Origin: an uncultured Acetobacteraceae bacterium
GTDB taxonomy: Bacteria > Pseudomonadota > Alphaproteobacteria > Acetobacterales > Acetobacteraceae
Direction: 5' to 3'
NCBI GenBank assembly: GCA_937874445.1
Contig: CALNAL010000266.1
Location: forward strand, 1 to 5,857
DNA: 5,857 nt
Of this stretch, positions 1 to 5,506 are shown one piece after another. A program made the position numbers and the translations under genes. Position 1 is the first letter of the stretch, and every line of letters starts with the position of its first letter. The notes beneath the pieces were generated by a model, which was not told the origin of the DNA, ran no database searches, and saw only the letters and a list, made by a program, of their open reading frames with translations.

Positions 1-36
1 CCTTCGTCGGCAGCGTCAGATGTGTATAAGAGACAG
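1..36 (+). other. Illumina Nextera adapter, non-genomic
   Basis: Bases 4-17 read TCGTCGGCAGCGTC and bases 18-36 read AGATGTGTATAAGAGACAG. Together they are the full Nextera read-1 adapter, and the second part is the 19-bp Tn5 mosaic end. Bases 1-3 (CCT) sit where the end of the i5 index would be; I recall that one standard i5 index (CTAAGCCT) ends this way, but three bases cannot prove it. The adapter is at the very edge of the window and joins high-GC genomic DNA at 37, as expected from untrimmed reads. It is not a resident transposon end. Plus-strand translation gives an MCIRDR-type peptide and minus-strand translation gives a VSYTHLTLPT-type peptide; I recall both as adapter-derived artefacts in protein databases. 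Gene calls crossing this segment should be trimmed. Confidence 0.98.
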
Positions 37-190
37 GGATCAGGGAGGGGACGCGCCGGTCGGTCAGGGGATCGCGGCGGGTGAGGCCGGCCAGCACGCA
101 CGCGCCGTCGGCGGAGAGGGCCACCGCTCCCACGCTGAGGAAGCGGAAATTATCGGCAGGGCACAGGCGGCGCGGGGCAGGGGAGGGCAT
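37..190 (-). CDS. Partial CDS, possible S9-type peptidase N-terminus
   Basis: An ATG at 190 opens a frame with no stop through position 37, where the genomic sequence ends (51 full codons). It begins MPSPAPRRLCPADNFRFLSV and continues with a VALSADGACVLAGLTRRDP segment, then TDRRVPSLI. The pattern 'FRFLSV-x-x-VALSxDGxxV...TRRDPxTDRR' resembles the first blade of the beta-propeller (PD40/TolB-like, 'SPDG' motif) found at the start of S9 prolyl-oligopeptidase-type enzymes. This assignment is from memory of the family, and the catalytic domain lies outside the window. Coding support: about 45 of 51 codons end in G or C, and GGAG sits 10 nt before the ATG. The only in-frame stop upstream is the spoVR stop at 326-328, and this ATG is the first in the frame. 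It lies 135 bp after spoVR, beyond a likely terminator, so it may be a separate transcript. A chance open frame is the main alternative. Confidence 0.55.
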
Positions 191-275
191 GCGGGCAGGA
201 CTCCGGGAAGCAACGGCACGATGTCGTGGCGCCCGGTGTTGTGCCGCCCCGCTCCCCGCGCGGCAAGGCGGCTTT

Positions 276-305
276 GGACGCCCGAGCAATGCATCGCGGG
301 CGTCC
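276..305 (-). terminator. Probable terminator hairpin after spoVR
   Basis: A perfect 9-bp inverted repeat, GGACGCCCG at 276-284 and CGGGCGTCC at 297-305, encloses a 12-nt loop containing ATGCAT. It starts 20 nt after the spoVR stop codon, the expected place for the end of the prkA-yeaH-spoVR transcript. No T-run follows on either strand, so it is either an atypical GC-rich terminator or a 3'-end stabilising hairpin. The stem is seen directly; termination is inferred. Confidence 0.55.
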
Positions 306-325
306 GTCTCCGCGACCCGCCCCGC

Positions 326-1840
326 CTAGGCTGGGACCGCCGTTTCGCCCAGCACGCTTTCGTCCGCGTCGTCGATCTCGCGCAGGGTCACCCTGTGGCC
401 CCACAGCATGCCGATCTGGGCCAGGGTTTGGCGCATCGAGGCCGGGTCGAGACGCTGGTGGCGTCGCGACCGCCATGACAGCAGCAGCGAACGGTCGCCG
501 GCCAGATCGACGTCGATCGCCTCGATCAGCGGGGCGCCCTCGGAGGGGTCATACTGGTCGGCCAGGCGCGAACGGATGCGCCGGTAGCCGGGCTCGTCGT
601 GAATCTCCGCGACCAGGTAGGAATCCTCGTCCGCGCGGTCGGCCAGATCGATCATGCGGAAGGCGCGCATCACCTTGGGGCCGAGGAACTGGCGGATCAG
701 GCTCTCGTCGCGATAGTCGGCCCACATCGTGCGCAGCGTGCTCCAGGGATCGCCGTTGCCGGCAATCTCGGGGAACCAGGCCGCATCCTCGGCATCGGGC
801 GCGCGGCAGAGGCGGGCGATGTCCTGCATGATGGCGAAACCTAGCGCGTAGGGATTCCATCCGTTGAAGTCACGGTCTGTGAAGTTCGGCTGGCGCGTCA
901 CCGCGGTGTGGGAGGCGAGAAACTCCAGGAAGGCGCCGTCGTCGATGCGCCCGCGCTCGTGCAGGCGGGTCATCAGCGCGTAGTGGACCGTGGTGGCACA
1001 GCCCTCGTTGGCCAGCTTGGTCTGCATCTGCGGGTAGAAATACTGCGCGACCACGCGCACGATGCGCACCAGCTCGCGCTGCCAGCCGGTCAGCACGGGC
1101 GAATGCTTCTCGCAGAGGTAGAGCAGATTCTCCTCGGGCAGGTTGAGCGCGCGCCGTGCCTGCTCGGCGGCATCGGGCTCGCGGGAGGGCTCGGGCGCGG
1201 GGGCGCCGGGCAGCGTGCGCCACAGAGGATTGTAAGTGGACTGCTCGTATTCCGCGCGGGCGCGGGCCCGGATTTCCTCCTCGGCCAGGCTCCATTTGTG
1301 GCGCAGATAGCGATGCACCCCCTGGCCCTGCAGGGCATGCGCGGCGTCGAGAATCCGTTCCACAGCCGCAACGCCATGACGCTCCTCGCATTCGGCCACG
1401 AAGCGGCGCGCGAAGGCGAGGTAGTCGAGGATGCCGTCGGCATCGGTCCATTGGCGGAACAGATGATTGTTGCGGAAGAAGTGGTTGTGCCCGAAACAGG
1501 CATGCGCCAGCACCAGCGCCTGCATCGGCATTGTGTTCTCCTCCATCAGATAGGCGATGCAGGGGTTGGAGTTGATGACGATCTCATAGGCGAGGTTCTG
1601 CATGCCCGCGCGGTAGAGCGCCGAATCGCGGGCAAAGCGCTTGCCGAAGCTCCAGTGGCGATACATCAGCGGCAGGCCCACCGAGGAGTAGGCGTCGAGC
1701 ATCTGCTCGGAGGTGATGACCTCCACCTGCGCGGGGTAGGGGGAGAGGCCGAGTTCGCCCAGGGCGATTTCCTCCAGGGCGTGGAAGGTCGCGTTGATCT
1801 TGGGAAAATCCCATTCGGCGCCGGAGAACAGCAAGGTCAT
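326..1840 (-). CDS. spoVR: SpoVR/YcgB family protein
   Basis: A 504-aa protein of the SpoVR family (E. coli YcgB, about 510 aa). The family was named for a Bacillus sporulation-cortex gene, but it is common in non-sporulating proteobacteria and its biochemistry is not settled. Family blocks in order: ITSEQMLDAYSSVG (42-55), YRHWSFGKRF (60-69), AYEIVINSNPCIAYLMEENT (84-103), the His-rich LAHACFGHNHFFRNN (111-125; His113, 118 and 120), QYFYPQMQT (266-274), NEG-x-AT-x-x-HY (278-287; Glu279, His286) and NPYALGF (329-335). The His/Glu blocks suggest metal binding, an inference. E. coli YcgB has NEGWATFWHY; here it is NEGCATTVHY. No signal peptide or membrane segment is seen, so it is probably cytosolic. 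The ATG at 1840 was chosen because homology begins there and GGAGG (1848-1852) lies 7 nt upstream. Longer in-frame starts lie inside yeaH. It overlaps yeaH by 4 nt, implying translational coupling. It ends in TAG at 326-328. Confidence 0.95.
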   Translation of the reverse strand: MTLLFSGAEWDFPKINATFHALEEIALGELGLSPYPAQVEVITSEQMLDAYSSVGLPLMYRHWSFGKRFARDSALYRAGMQNLAYEIVINSNPCIAYLMEENTMPMQALVLAHACFGHNHFFRNNHLFRQWTDADGILDYLAFARRFVAECEERHGVAAVERILDAAHALQGQGVHRYLRHKWSLAEEEIRARARAEYEQSTYNPLWRTLPGAPAPEPSREPDAAEQARRALNLPEENLLYLCEKHSPVLTGWQRELVRIVRVVAQYFYPQMQTKLANEGCATTVHYALMTRLHERGRIDDGAFLEFLASHTAVTRQPNFTDRDFNGWNPYALGFAIMQDIARLCRAPDAEDAAWFPEIAGNGDPWSTLRTMWADYRDESLIRQFLGPKVMRAFRMIDLADRADEDSYLVAEIHDEPGYRRIRSRLADQYDPSEGAPLIEAIDVDLAGDRSLLLSWRSRRHQRLDPASMRQTLAQIGMLWGHRVTLREIDDADESVLGETAVPA

Positions 1841-3150
1841 GGCATGGCCTCCGCGGTTTCGCGCCCCGGCTGCTCCCGGCGGAAGAGGTCGGCGAACACC
1901 GACCACACCTCCGCCGGCTCGGCGAGCTTGCGCATCGCCAGCTGCGGCGCGCTGCCCTCGACGAGGGCGCGGTAGGTTCCCCACAGCGAGGTTTCCAGAG
2001 AGCGTCCGGATCCGAAATGACTATCCTCGCCCTCGGCTGTCTCGACATAGGCGAAGTAGCGCACCCGCGGCAGGATGCGGCCCATCAGCTCGGCCACCTC
2101 GCCGGCATCGGCATGGAGGTTGTCGCCGTCGGAGGCCTGGGCGACGTAGATGTTGAAGCGGGCCGGCGGGAAACGCTCCTGCTGCACGCGCAGCATCTCC
2201 ACGAGGGCCGAGGAGACGATGGTGCCGCCGGTCTCGCGAGAACGGAAGAAGGTGTCCTCGTCCACTTCCTGCGCGCGTTCGGTGTGACGGATGAACACCA
2301 CGTGCACGCGGGAATATTTCCGCCCGAGGAAGAGATGCAGCAGCATGAAGAAGCGCTTGGCCAGCCCCTTCATGTGCTCCGTCATCGAGCCGGAGACGTC
2401 CATCAGGCAGAACATCACCGCCTCGGTGGCGGGCTGCGGCACCCGTTCGTGGCGATGGTAGCGCACGTCGATGGGATCGATGAAGGGGATCGACGCGGCA
2501 CGCTTCAGCAGCAGGTCCAGCGCGTGGCGCGCTTCGGCCAGGCGCACATCGTCGCGGGCATCCACGGCGTCGGCGACGTCCTGCTTGGCAGCCTCGATCA
2601 TTTTGGCATCGGGACGACGCAGTGCGACCCGGCGGGCCAGAGCGTTGCGCATGGTGCGGCGCACGTCGAGCGCGGTGGGCTGGCCGGAGACCGAATAGCC
2701 CGCCTTGTGCGGCCGGGACAGCTCGGTCTCGCCCAGCTCGGTGCGCACCAGACGGGGCAGGGCCAGCTCGTCGAAGAAATAGTCGAGGAACTCCTCGCGT
2801 GTGAGGGTGAACTCGAAGGCATCCTCGCCCTCCCCGGAGGCCGAGGCCTTGCCGCCGCCGCCCGAGCCTTCCCCGCCCTCCGGCCGGGGAAGACGATCGC
2901 CGCGGTTGAGCGTGCCGGGGCCAGGCAGGATGTGCTCGGCATCGCCGCCCGGCGCGCGCCGGAAGGAGGGCTCGGAGGTGCCGCTGACACGCACCCGCAC
3001 CTCCTCGTCCGCCCCGGCATCGGAGACGCGCCGCTGGGCGATGCTGTCGGCCACGGCACGCCGCACCTCGGCCTTGACGCGCTCGAGAAAGCGCTGACGG
3101 TTGGGCAGGCTCTTTCCCTGCGGGTTGGGCCTGCGGTCGACAATAATCAT
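1837..3150 (-). CDS. yeaH: YeaH/DUF444 family VWA-like protein
   Basis: A 437-aa member of the UPF0229/DUF444 family (E. coli YeaH, about 427 aa). The start MIIVDRRPNPQGKSLPNRQR matches the family's basic N-terminus. Residues about 87-110 form a Gly/Ser/acidic linker. The region from about 120 (EEFLDYFFDELALP) to 155 matches YeaH closely. From about 243 there is a von Willebrand A-like fold with the metal-site motif DVSGS (Asp251, Ser253, Ser255), ETGGT (306-310) and QASDGDN (338-344). Near residues 371-390 the protein is about 10-13 residues longer than E. coli YeaH. The product is probably cytosolic. In E. coli yeaG and yeaH form an operon induced in nitrogen starvation. By analogy with other AAA+/VWA pairs YeaH may be an adaptor for PrkA (inference). 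ATG 3150 was chosen because homology begins there and AAGGGAG lies 9 nt upstream; a longer frame to 3207 would run into prkA. The prkA stop is 26 bp upstream. The gene ends within the spoVR start (ATGA). Confidence 0.95.
   Translation of the reverse strand: MIIVDRRPNPQGKSLPNRQRFLERVKAEVRRAVADSIAQRRVSDAGADEEVRVRVSGTSEPSFRRAPGGDAEHILPGPGTLNRGDRLPRPEGGEGSGGGGKASASGEGEDAFEFTLTREEFLDYFFDELALPRLVRTELGETELSRPHKAGYSVSGQPTALDVRRTMRNALARRVALRRPDAKMIEAAKQDVADAVDARDDVRLAEARHALDLLLKRAASIPFIDPIDVRYHRHERVPQPATEAVMFCLMDVSGSMTEHMKGLAKRFFMLLHLFLGRKYSRVHVVFIRHTERAQEVDEDTFFRSRETGGTIVSSALVEMLRVQQERFPPARFNIYVAQASDGDNLHADAGEVAELMGRILPRVRYFAYVETAEGEDSHFGSGRSLETSLWGTYRALVEGSAPQLAMRKLAEPAEVWSVFADLFRREQPGRETAEAMP
1848..1852 (-). 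promoter_or_regulatory. Ribosome binding site of spoVR inside yeaH
   Basis: GGAGG on the minus strand, 7 nt before the spoVR ATG at 1840, inside the last codons of yeaH. A near-consensus site this close to the ATGA overlap supports both the spoVR start and termination-reinitiation coupling. The intervening ATG at 1843-1845 is the penultimate Met codon of yeaH and is in the yeaH frame. Confidence 0.85.
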
Positions 3151-3159
3151 GCTGGCGCG

Positions 3160-3166
3160 CTCCCTT
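3160..3166 (-). promoter_or_regulatory. Ribosome binding site of yeaH
   Basis: AAGGGAG on the minus strand, 9 nt before ATG 3150, within the 26-bp prkA-yeaH gap. It supports this start over the longer frame that would overlap prkA. No promoter is visible in so short a gap, so yeaH is expected to be read from the prkA transcript. Confidence 0.8.
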
Positions 3167-3176
3167 CGTGTGCGCC

Positions 3177-5120
3177 TCAGCCGGCCTTCTGCACGCGCAT
3201 GAACCACTCCACAGAACGCCGGACCTGCCGCTCGGTGTAGCCGCGCGTCCTCATGCGCTCGATGAAGTCGTTGTGCTTTCGTTCCGTATCGGCATCCTTC
3301 TTCGCGCCGAAGGAGATGATCGGCAGCAGCTCCTCGACCTGGCTGAACATGCGCCGCTCGATCACCTCGCGGATCTTCTCGTAGGCCGTCCAGCTCGGCA
3401 TGCGTCCGCCGTCGCGCGCCTTGGAGCGCAGCGCGAACTTGACCACCTCGTTGCGGAAGTCCTTGGGGTTGGCGATGCCCGCCGGCTTCTCGATCTTGGT
3501 GAGTTCCGTGTTGAGCTCCTCGCGGCTCATCAGGGTGCCGGTGTCGGGGTCCTTGAAGTCGGCGTCCTCGATCCAGGCGTCGGCCAGAGCGATGTAGCGC
3601 TCGAACAGATTCTGCCCGTAGTCGCTGTAGGATTCGAGATAGGCCTTCTGGATCTCGTTGCCGATGAACTCGGCGTAGCGCGGGGCCAGCACGCCCTTGA
3701 CGAAGGTAATCAGGCGACGCTCGTGCTCCTCGGGGTACTGCTCCAGGCGCAGCAGCCTCTCCAGCACGAACATCAGATGCACCGGGTCGGCCGCCACCTC
3801 GGAGGAATCGAAGTTGAAGGTCTGGCTCAGCACCTTGAAGGCGAAGCGGGTGGAGATGCCGGCCATGCCCTCGTCCACCCCGGCGGCGTCACGATACTCC
3901 TGCACCGAGCGCGCCTGCGGGTCCTGTTCCTTGATCGCCTCGCCGTCATAGACGCGCATCTTGGAGAAGAGATTGGAGTTGGGGTGCTCCTTCAGCCGCG
4001 ACAGCACCGCGAAGCGCGCCAGCATCTCGATGGTCCCCGGCGCGCAGGGAGCCTCGGCCAGTTCGGAGGCGGAAAGCATCTTGCGGTAGATCGCCTGCTC
4101 CTCGGTGACGCGCAGGCAGTAGGGGACGTTGACCACGCAGATGCGGTCGATGAATGCCTCGTTGTTGCGGTTGTTCTTGAAGGTCTGCCACTCCGCCTCG
4201 TTGGAATGCGCCAGGATCAGGCCCTGGAAGGGCAGGGCGCCGATGTTCTCGGTGCCGACGTAGTTGCCCTCCTGCGTCGCCGTCAGCAGCGGGTGGAGCA
4301 TCTTGATCGGCGCCTTGAACATCTCGACGAACTCGAGCATGCCCTGGTTGGCGCGGTTCAGCCCGCCGGAATAGGCGTAGGCGTCCGGGTCATTCTGCGC
4401 GAAGGCTTCGAGCTTGCGGATGTCCACCTTGCCGACCAGGGTGGAGATGTCCTGGTTGTTCTCGTCGCCGGGCTCGGTCTTGGCGATGGCGATCTGGCGC
4501 AGCCGCGAGGGCAGCATGCGCGCCACCGTGAAGCGGAACGGATCACCGCCGAATTCGGCAAGCCGCTTGATCGCCCACGGGCTGACCGGACCGCGCACCA
4601 CGCGGCGGGGAATGGCGAACTCGCGCTCCAGGGTCTCGGCCATCTCGGGATCGGCAAAGAGGGCCAGCGGGCTTTCCAGCACCGGGCTGATCTCGTGGCC
4701 GGCCTTGAGCACGTAGATGGGCTCGTGCTCCATCAGCTCCTTGAGCTTCTCGGCCAGCGAGGACTTGCCGCCTCCCACCGGGCCGAGCAGGTAGAGGATC
4801 TGCTTGCGCTCCTCCAGCCCCTGTGCCGCATGGCGCAGGAAGCCGACGATGCGCTCGATGGTCTCCTCCATGCCGTGGAAGTCCTGGAAGGCGGGATAGC
4901 GGCGGATGGTACGGTTGGCGAAGATGCGCCCCAGGCGCGGATCGGTCGCGGTGTCGAACAGCTCGGCCTCGCCGATCGCCATCAGCAGTCGCTCCGCCGC
5001 GCTCGCATAGGTGCGCGGCTGGCTGTGGCAGAGTTCCAGATACTGCTCCAGCGACATCTCGATGTCGCGCCGGTGCTCGAAGTGGCTCGAGAACCGCGAA
5101 CGGAGAGCTTCAACGCCCAT
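3177..5120 (-). CDS. prkA: PrkA AAA+ serine protein kinase (YeaG)
   Basis: A 647-aa protein, close in length and sequence to E. coli YeaG (644 aa). The N-terminal two-thirds is the AAA_PrkA ATPase domain: Walker A GPVGGGKS at 113-120 (Lys119), the conserved stretch IAIAKTEPGDENNQDIS (210-226), a Walker B-like LEFVEMFK (262-269), then HPLLTATQEGNY (276-287) and ILAHSNEAEW with sensor-like Asn307. From about 390 (RVYDGE) is the C-terminal PrkA kinase-type domain, including EKPAGIANPKDFRNEVV (544-560). No truncation or missing Walker residue is seen. The family is described as serine kinases linked to stationary phase, sporulation in Bacillus and nitrogen starvation in E. coli; substrates are poorly defined. 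The product is cytosolic. ATG 5120 was chosen because homology begins there and GAGGAG lies 7 nt upstream; a GTG at 5135 in the same frame lies upstream of that site. It is the first gene of the operon, below a sigma-54 promoter. Confidence 0.97.
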   Translation of the reverse strand: MGVEALRSRFSSHFEHRRDIEMSLEQYLELCHSQPRTYASAAERLLMAIGEAELFDTATDPRLGRIFANRTIRRYPAFQDFHGMEETIERIVGFLRHAAQGLEERKQILYLLGPVGGGKSSLAEKLKELMEHEPIYVLKAGHEISPVLESPLALFADPEMAETLEREFAIPRRVVRGPVSPWAIKRLAEFGGDPFRFTVARMLPSRLRQIAIAKTEPGDENNQDISTLVGKVDIRKLEAFAQNDPDAYAYSGGLNRANQGMLEFVEMFKAPIKMLHPLLTATQEGNYVGTENIGALPFQGLILAHSNEAEWQTFKNNRNNEAFIDRICVVNVPYCLRVTEEQAIYRKMLSASELAEAPCAPGTIEMLARFAVLSRLKEHPNSNLFSKMRVYDGEAIKEQDPQARSVQEYRDAAGVDEGMAGISTRFAFKVLSQTFNFDSSEVAADPVHLMFVLERLLRLEQYPEEHERRLITFVKGVLAPRYAEFIGNEIQKAYLESYSDYGQNLFERYIALADAWIEDADFKDPDTGTLMSREELNTELTKIEKPAGIANPKDFRNEVVKFALRSKARDGGRMPSWTAYEKIREVIERRMFSQVEELLPIISFGAKKDADTERKHNDFIERMRTRGYTERQVRRSVEWFMRVQKAG

Positions 5121-5127
5121 GGGTGGA

Positions 5128-5133
5128 CTCCTC
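5128..5133 (-). promoter_or_regulatory. Ribosome binding site of prkA
   Basis: GAGGAG on the minus strand, 7 nt before the prkA ATG at 5120. It decides this start against an in-frame GTG at 5135, which would lie upstream of the site. A strong GC-only hairpin (5141-5172) ends 8 nt before it in the transcript. Confidence 0.85.
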
Positions 5134-5140
5134 ACGCTCT

Positions 5141-5172
5141 GGGGGCGCCCCCGATTTGTTGTTGCCGCCCCC
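5141..5172 (-). repeat. GC-only inverted repeat in prkA leader
   Basis: On the plus strand GGGGGCG (5141-5147) and CGCCCCC (5166-5172) are perfect 7-bp inverted copies with an 18-nt loop. The inner arm also belongs to a 12-bp palindrome, GGGGGCGCCCCC (5141-5152), so two hairpins compete. In the prkA mRNA this ends 8 nt before the ribosome binding site. It could protect the mRNA or affect initiation, both inferred. Confidence 0.6.
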
Positions 5173-5247
5173 GTGGGTGGTGGGCCTCGCGAAACCGTGC
5201 GTGCCCAGCGTCGTCTACTCGGTCGGCGCTAGTCGGGCATCACTGTC

Positions 5248-5275
5248 GAAACATCGCCTCTGAAACATTGTCTCT
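5248..5275. repeat. Two tandem 14-bp direct repeats
   Basis: GAAACATCGCCTCT (5248-5261) is followed without a gap by GAAACATTGTCTCT (5262-5275), identical at 12 of 14 positions. The pair lies in the A/T-richer middle of the divergent region, 128-155 nt before the prkA ATG, and inside the leader expected from the sigma-54 promoter. I do not recognise the motif. A paired regulator site is possible; the spacing of 14 bp is not a whole number of helical turns. Confidence 0.6.
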
Positions 5276-5384
5276 TCCGCCGTTGCTGCTTGGTGTCACA
5301 TAAGGTGCGCCGAAGACATTTCCACATCTTTGCTTGCGCGCGGCGGAATAAACTATCCAGGCTGTGGCCGATGTACCGCCGCGC

Positions 5385-5421
5385 CCTGCCCCAGGTTCCG
5401 GGCAGGCGGCCTTCGGGCCGC
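5385..5421 (-). other. Two adjacent stem-loops at predicted prkA 5' end
   Basis: Reading toward prkA, GCGGCC-CGAA-GGCCGC (5421 to 5406) is a 6-bp stem with a 4-nt loop. CCTGCCC and GGGCAGG (7 bp, 5406-5400 and 5391-5385, 8-nt loop) form a second stem sharing one base. The predicted sigma-54 start lies about 12 nt after the -12 element, near 5421, so the transcript would begin with these hairpins. On the plus strand the first is a GCGGC-C(TTCG)G-GCCGC hairpin, the very stable UUCG tetraloop type. The stems are seen directly; their role is inferred. Confidence 0.55.
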
Positions 5422-5506
5422 GGGGATAATATGCAACGGGCGTGCCAGAGAGATCGCCCGGCTGCGGCCGGAGGCCACCGCATATTACGGATTTTCCCGC
5501 GGCCCG
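5414..5506. repeat. Interrupted long palindrome with internal hairpins
   Basis: CGGGCCGCGGG (5414-5424) is complementary to CCCGCGGCCCG (5496-5506) over 11 bp, and TAATATGC (5427-5434) to GCATATTA (5480-5487) over 8 bp, with a 2-nt versus 8-nt internal loop between them. Inside lie CGGGCG/CGCCCG (5437-5442/5455-5460) and GGCC-GGA-GGCC (5466-5476). As RNA on either strand this would form a branched multi-helix structure. The same bases contain the sigma-54 promoter, so DNA-level function is equally possible. I recognise no known riboswitch or small-RNA family. Confidence 0.5.
5432..5447 (-). promoter_or_regulatory. Sigma-54 (RpoN) promoter toward prkA
   Basis: The minus strand from 5447 to 5432 reads TGGCACG-CCCG-TTGCA. 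This matches the sigma-54 consensus TGGCACG-N4-TTGCW at every defined position, with GG (5446-5445) and GC (5434-5433) exactly 10 nt apart and a C before TGG. The expected start is near 5421, giving a leader of about 300 nt before the prkA ATG. Sigma-54 promoters need an ATP-dependent activator bound upstream, which fits the inverted repeats at 5448-5541. In E. coli yeaGH belongs to the NtrC/nitrogen-starvation response, so sigma-54 control of a prkA operon is plausible. The activator is not in the window. Chance occurrence of so full a match in this position and orientation is unlikely. Confidence 0.88.

Noticed and set aside
18..36. Genomic Tn5/IS50 end
   Set aside because: The mosaic end is preceded directly by the synthetic read-1 primer sequence at the contig edge, with no transposase, so it is a library adapter.
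20..478. Plus-strand open frame beginning with MCIRDR
   Set aside because: Its start codon and first residues come from the Nextera adapter, and the rest lies antisense to the partial gene and the spoVR end.
1841..1984. Longer spoVR start at 1984
   Set aside because: The extra 48 residues overlap yeaH coding sequence and have no family similarity. The ATG at 1840 has a good ribosome binding site.
5121..5135. GTG start for prkA at 5135
   Set aside because: It lies upstream of the GAGGAG site that fits ATG 5120, and the extra residues are not shared with YeaG.
3168..5303. 711-codon open frame on the plus strand opposite prkA, and similar long frames opposite spoVR (908-1975) and yeaH (2017-3240)
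   Set aside because: They are antisense shadows produced by strong third-position GC in the real genes. Their peptides are rich in Leu/Val/His/Gly/Ala without recognisable domains, while the minus-strand products match known families end to end.
5375..5399. EcfG-like general stress promoter toward prkA (GGAAC at 5399-5395, 16-nt spacer, CGGT)
   Set aside because: The -35 half matches but the -10 is CGGT rather than CGTT. With the much better sigma-54 element nearby and GC-rich background, this is not enough to call.
5425..5430. GATAAT as a sigma-70 -10 box for the thioesterase
   Set aside because: No sequence close to TTGACA lies 16-18 bp upstream (GCAGGC at 5402-5407), and the bases belong to the palindrome over the sigma-54 region.
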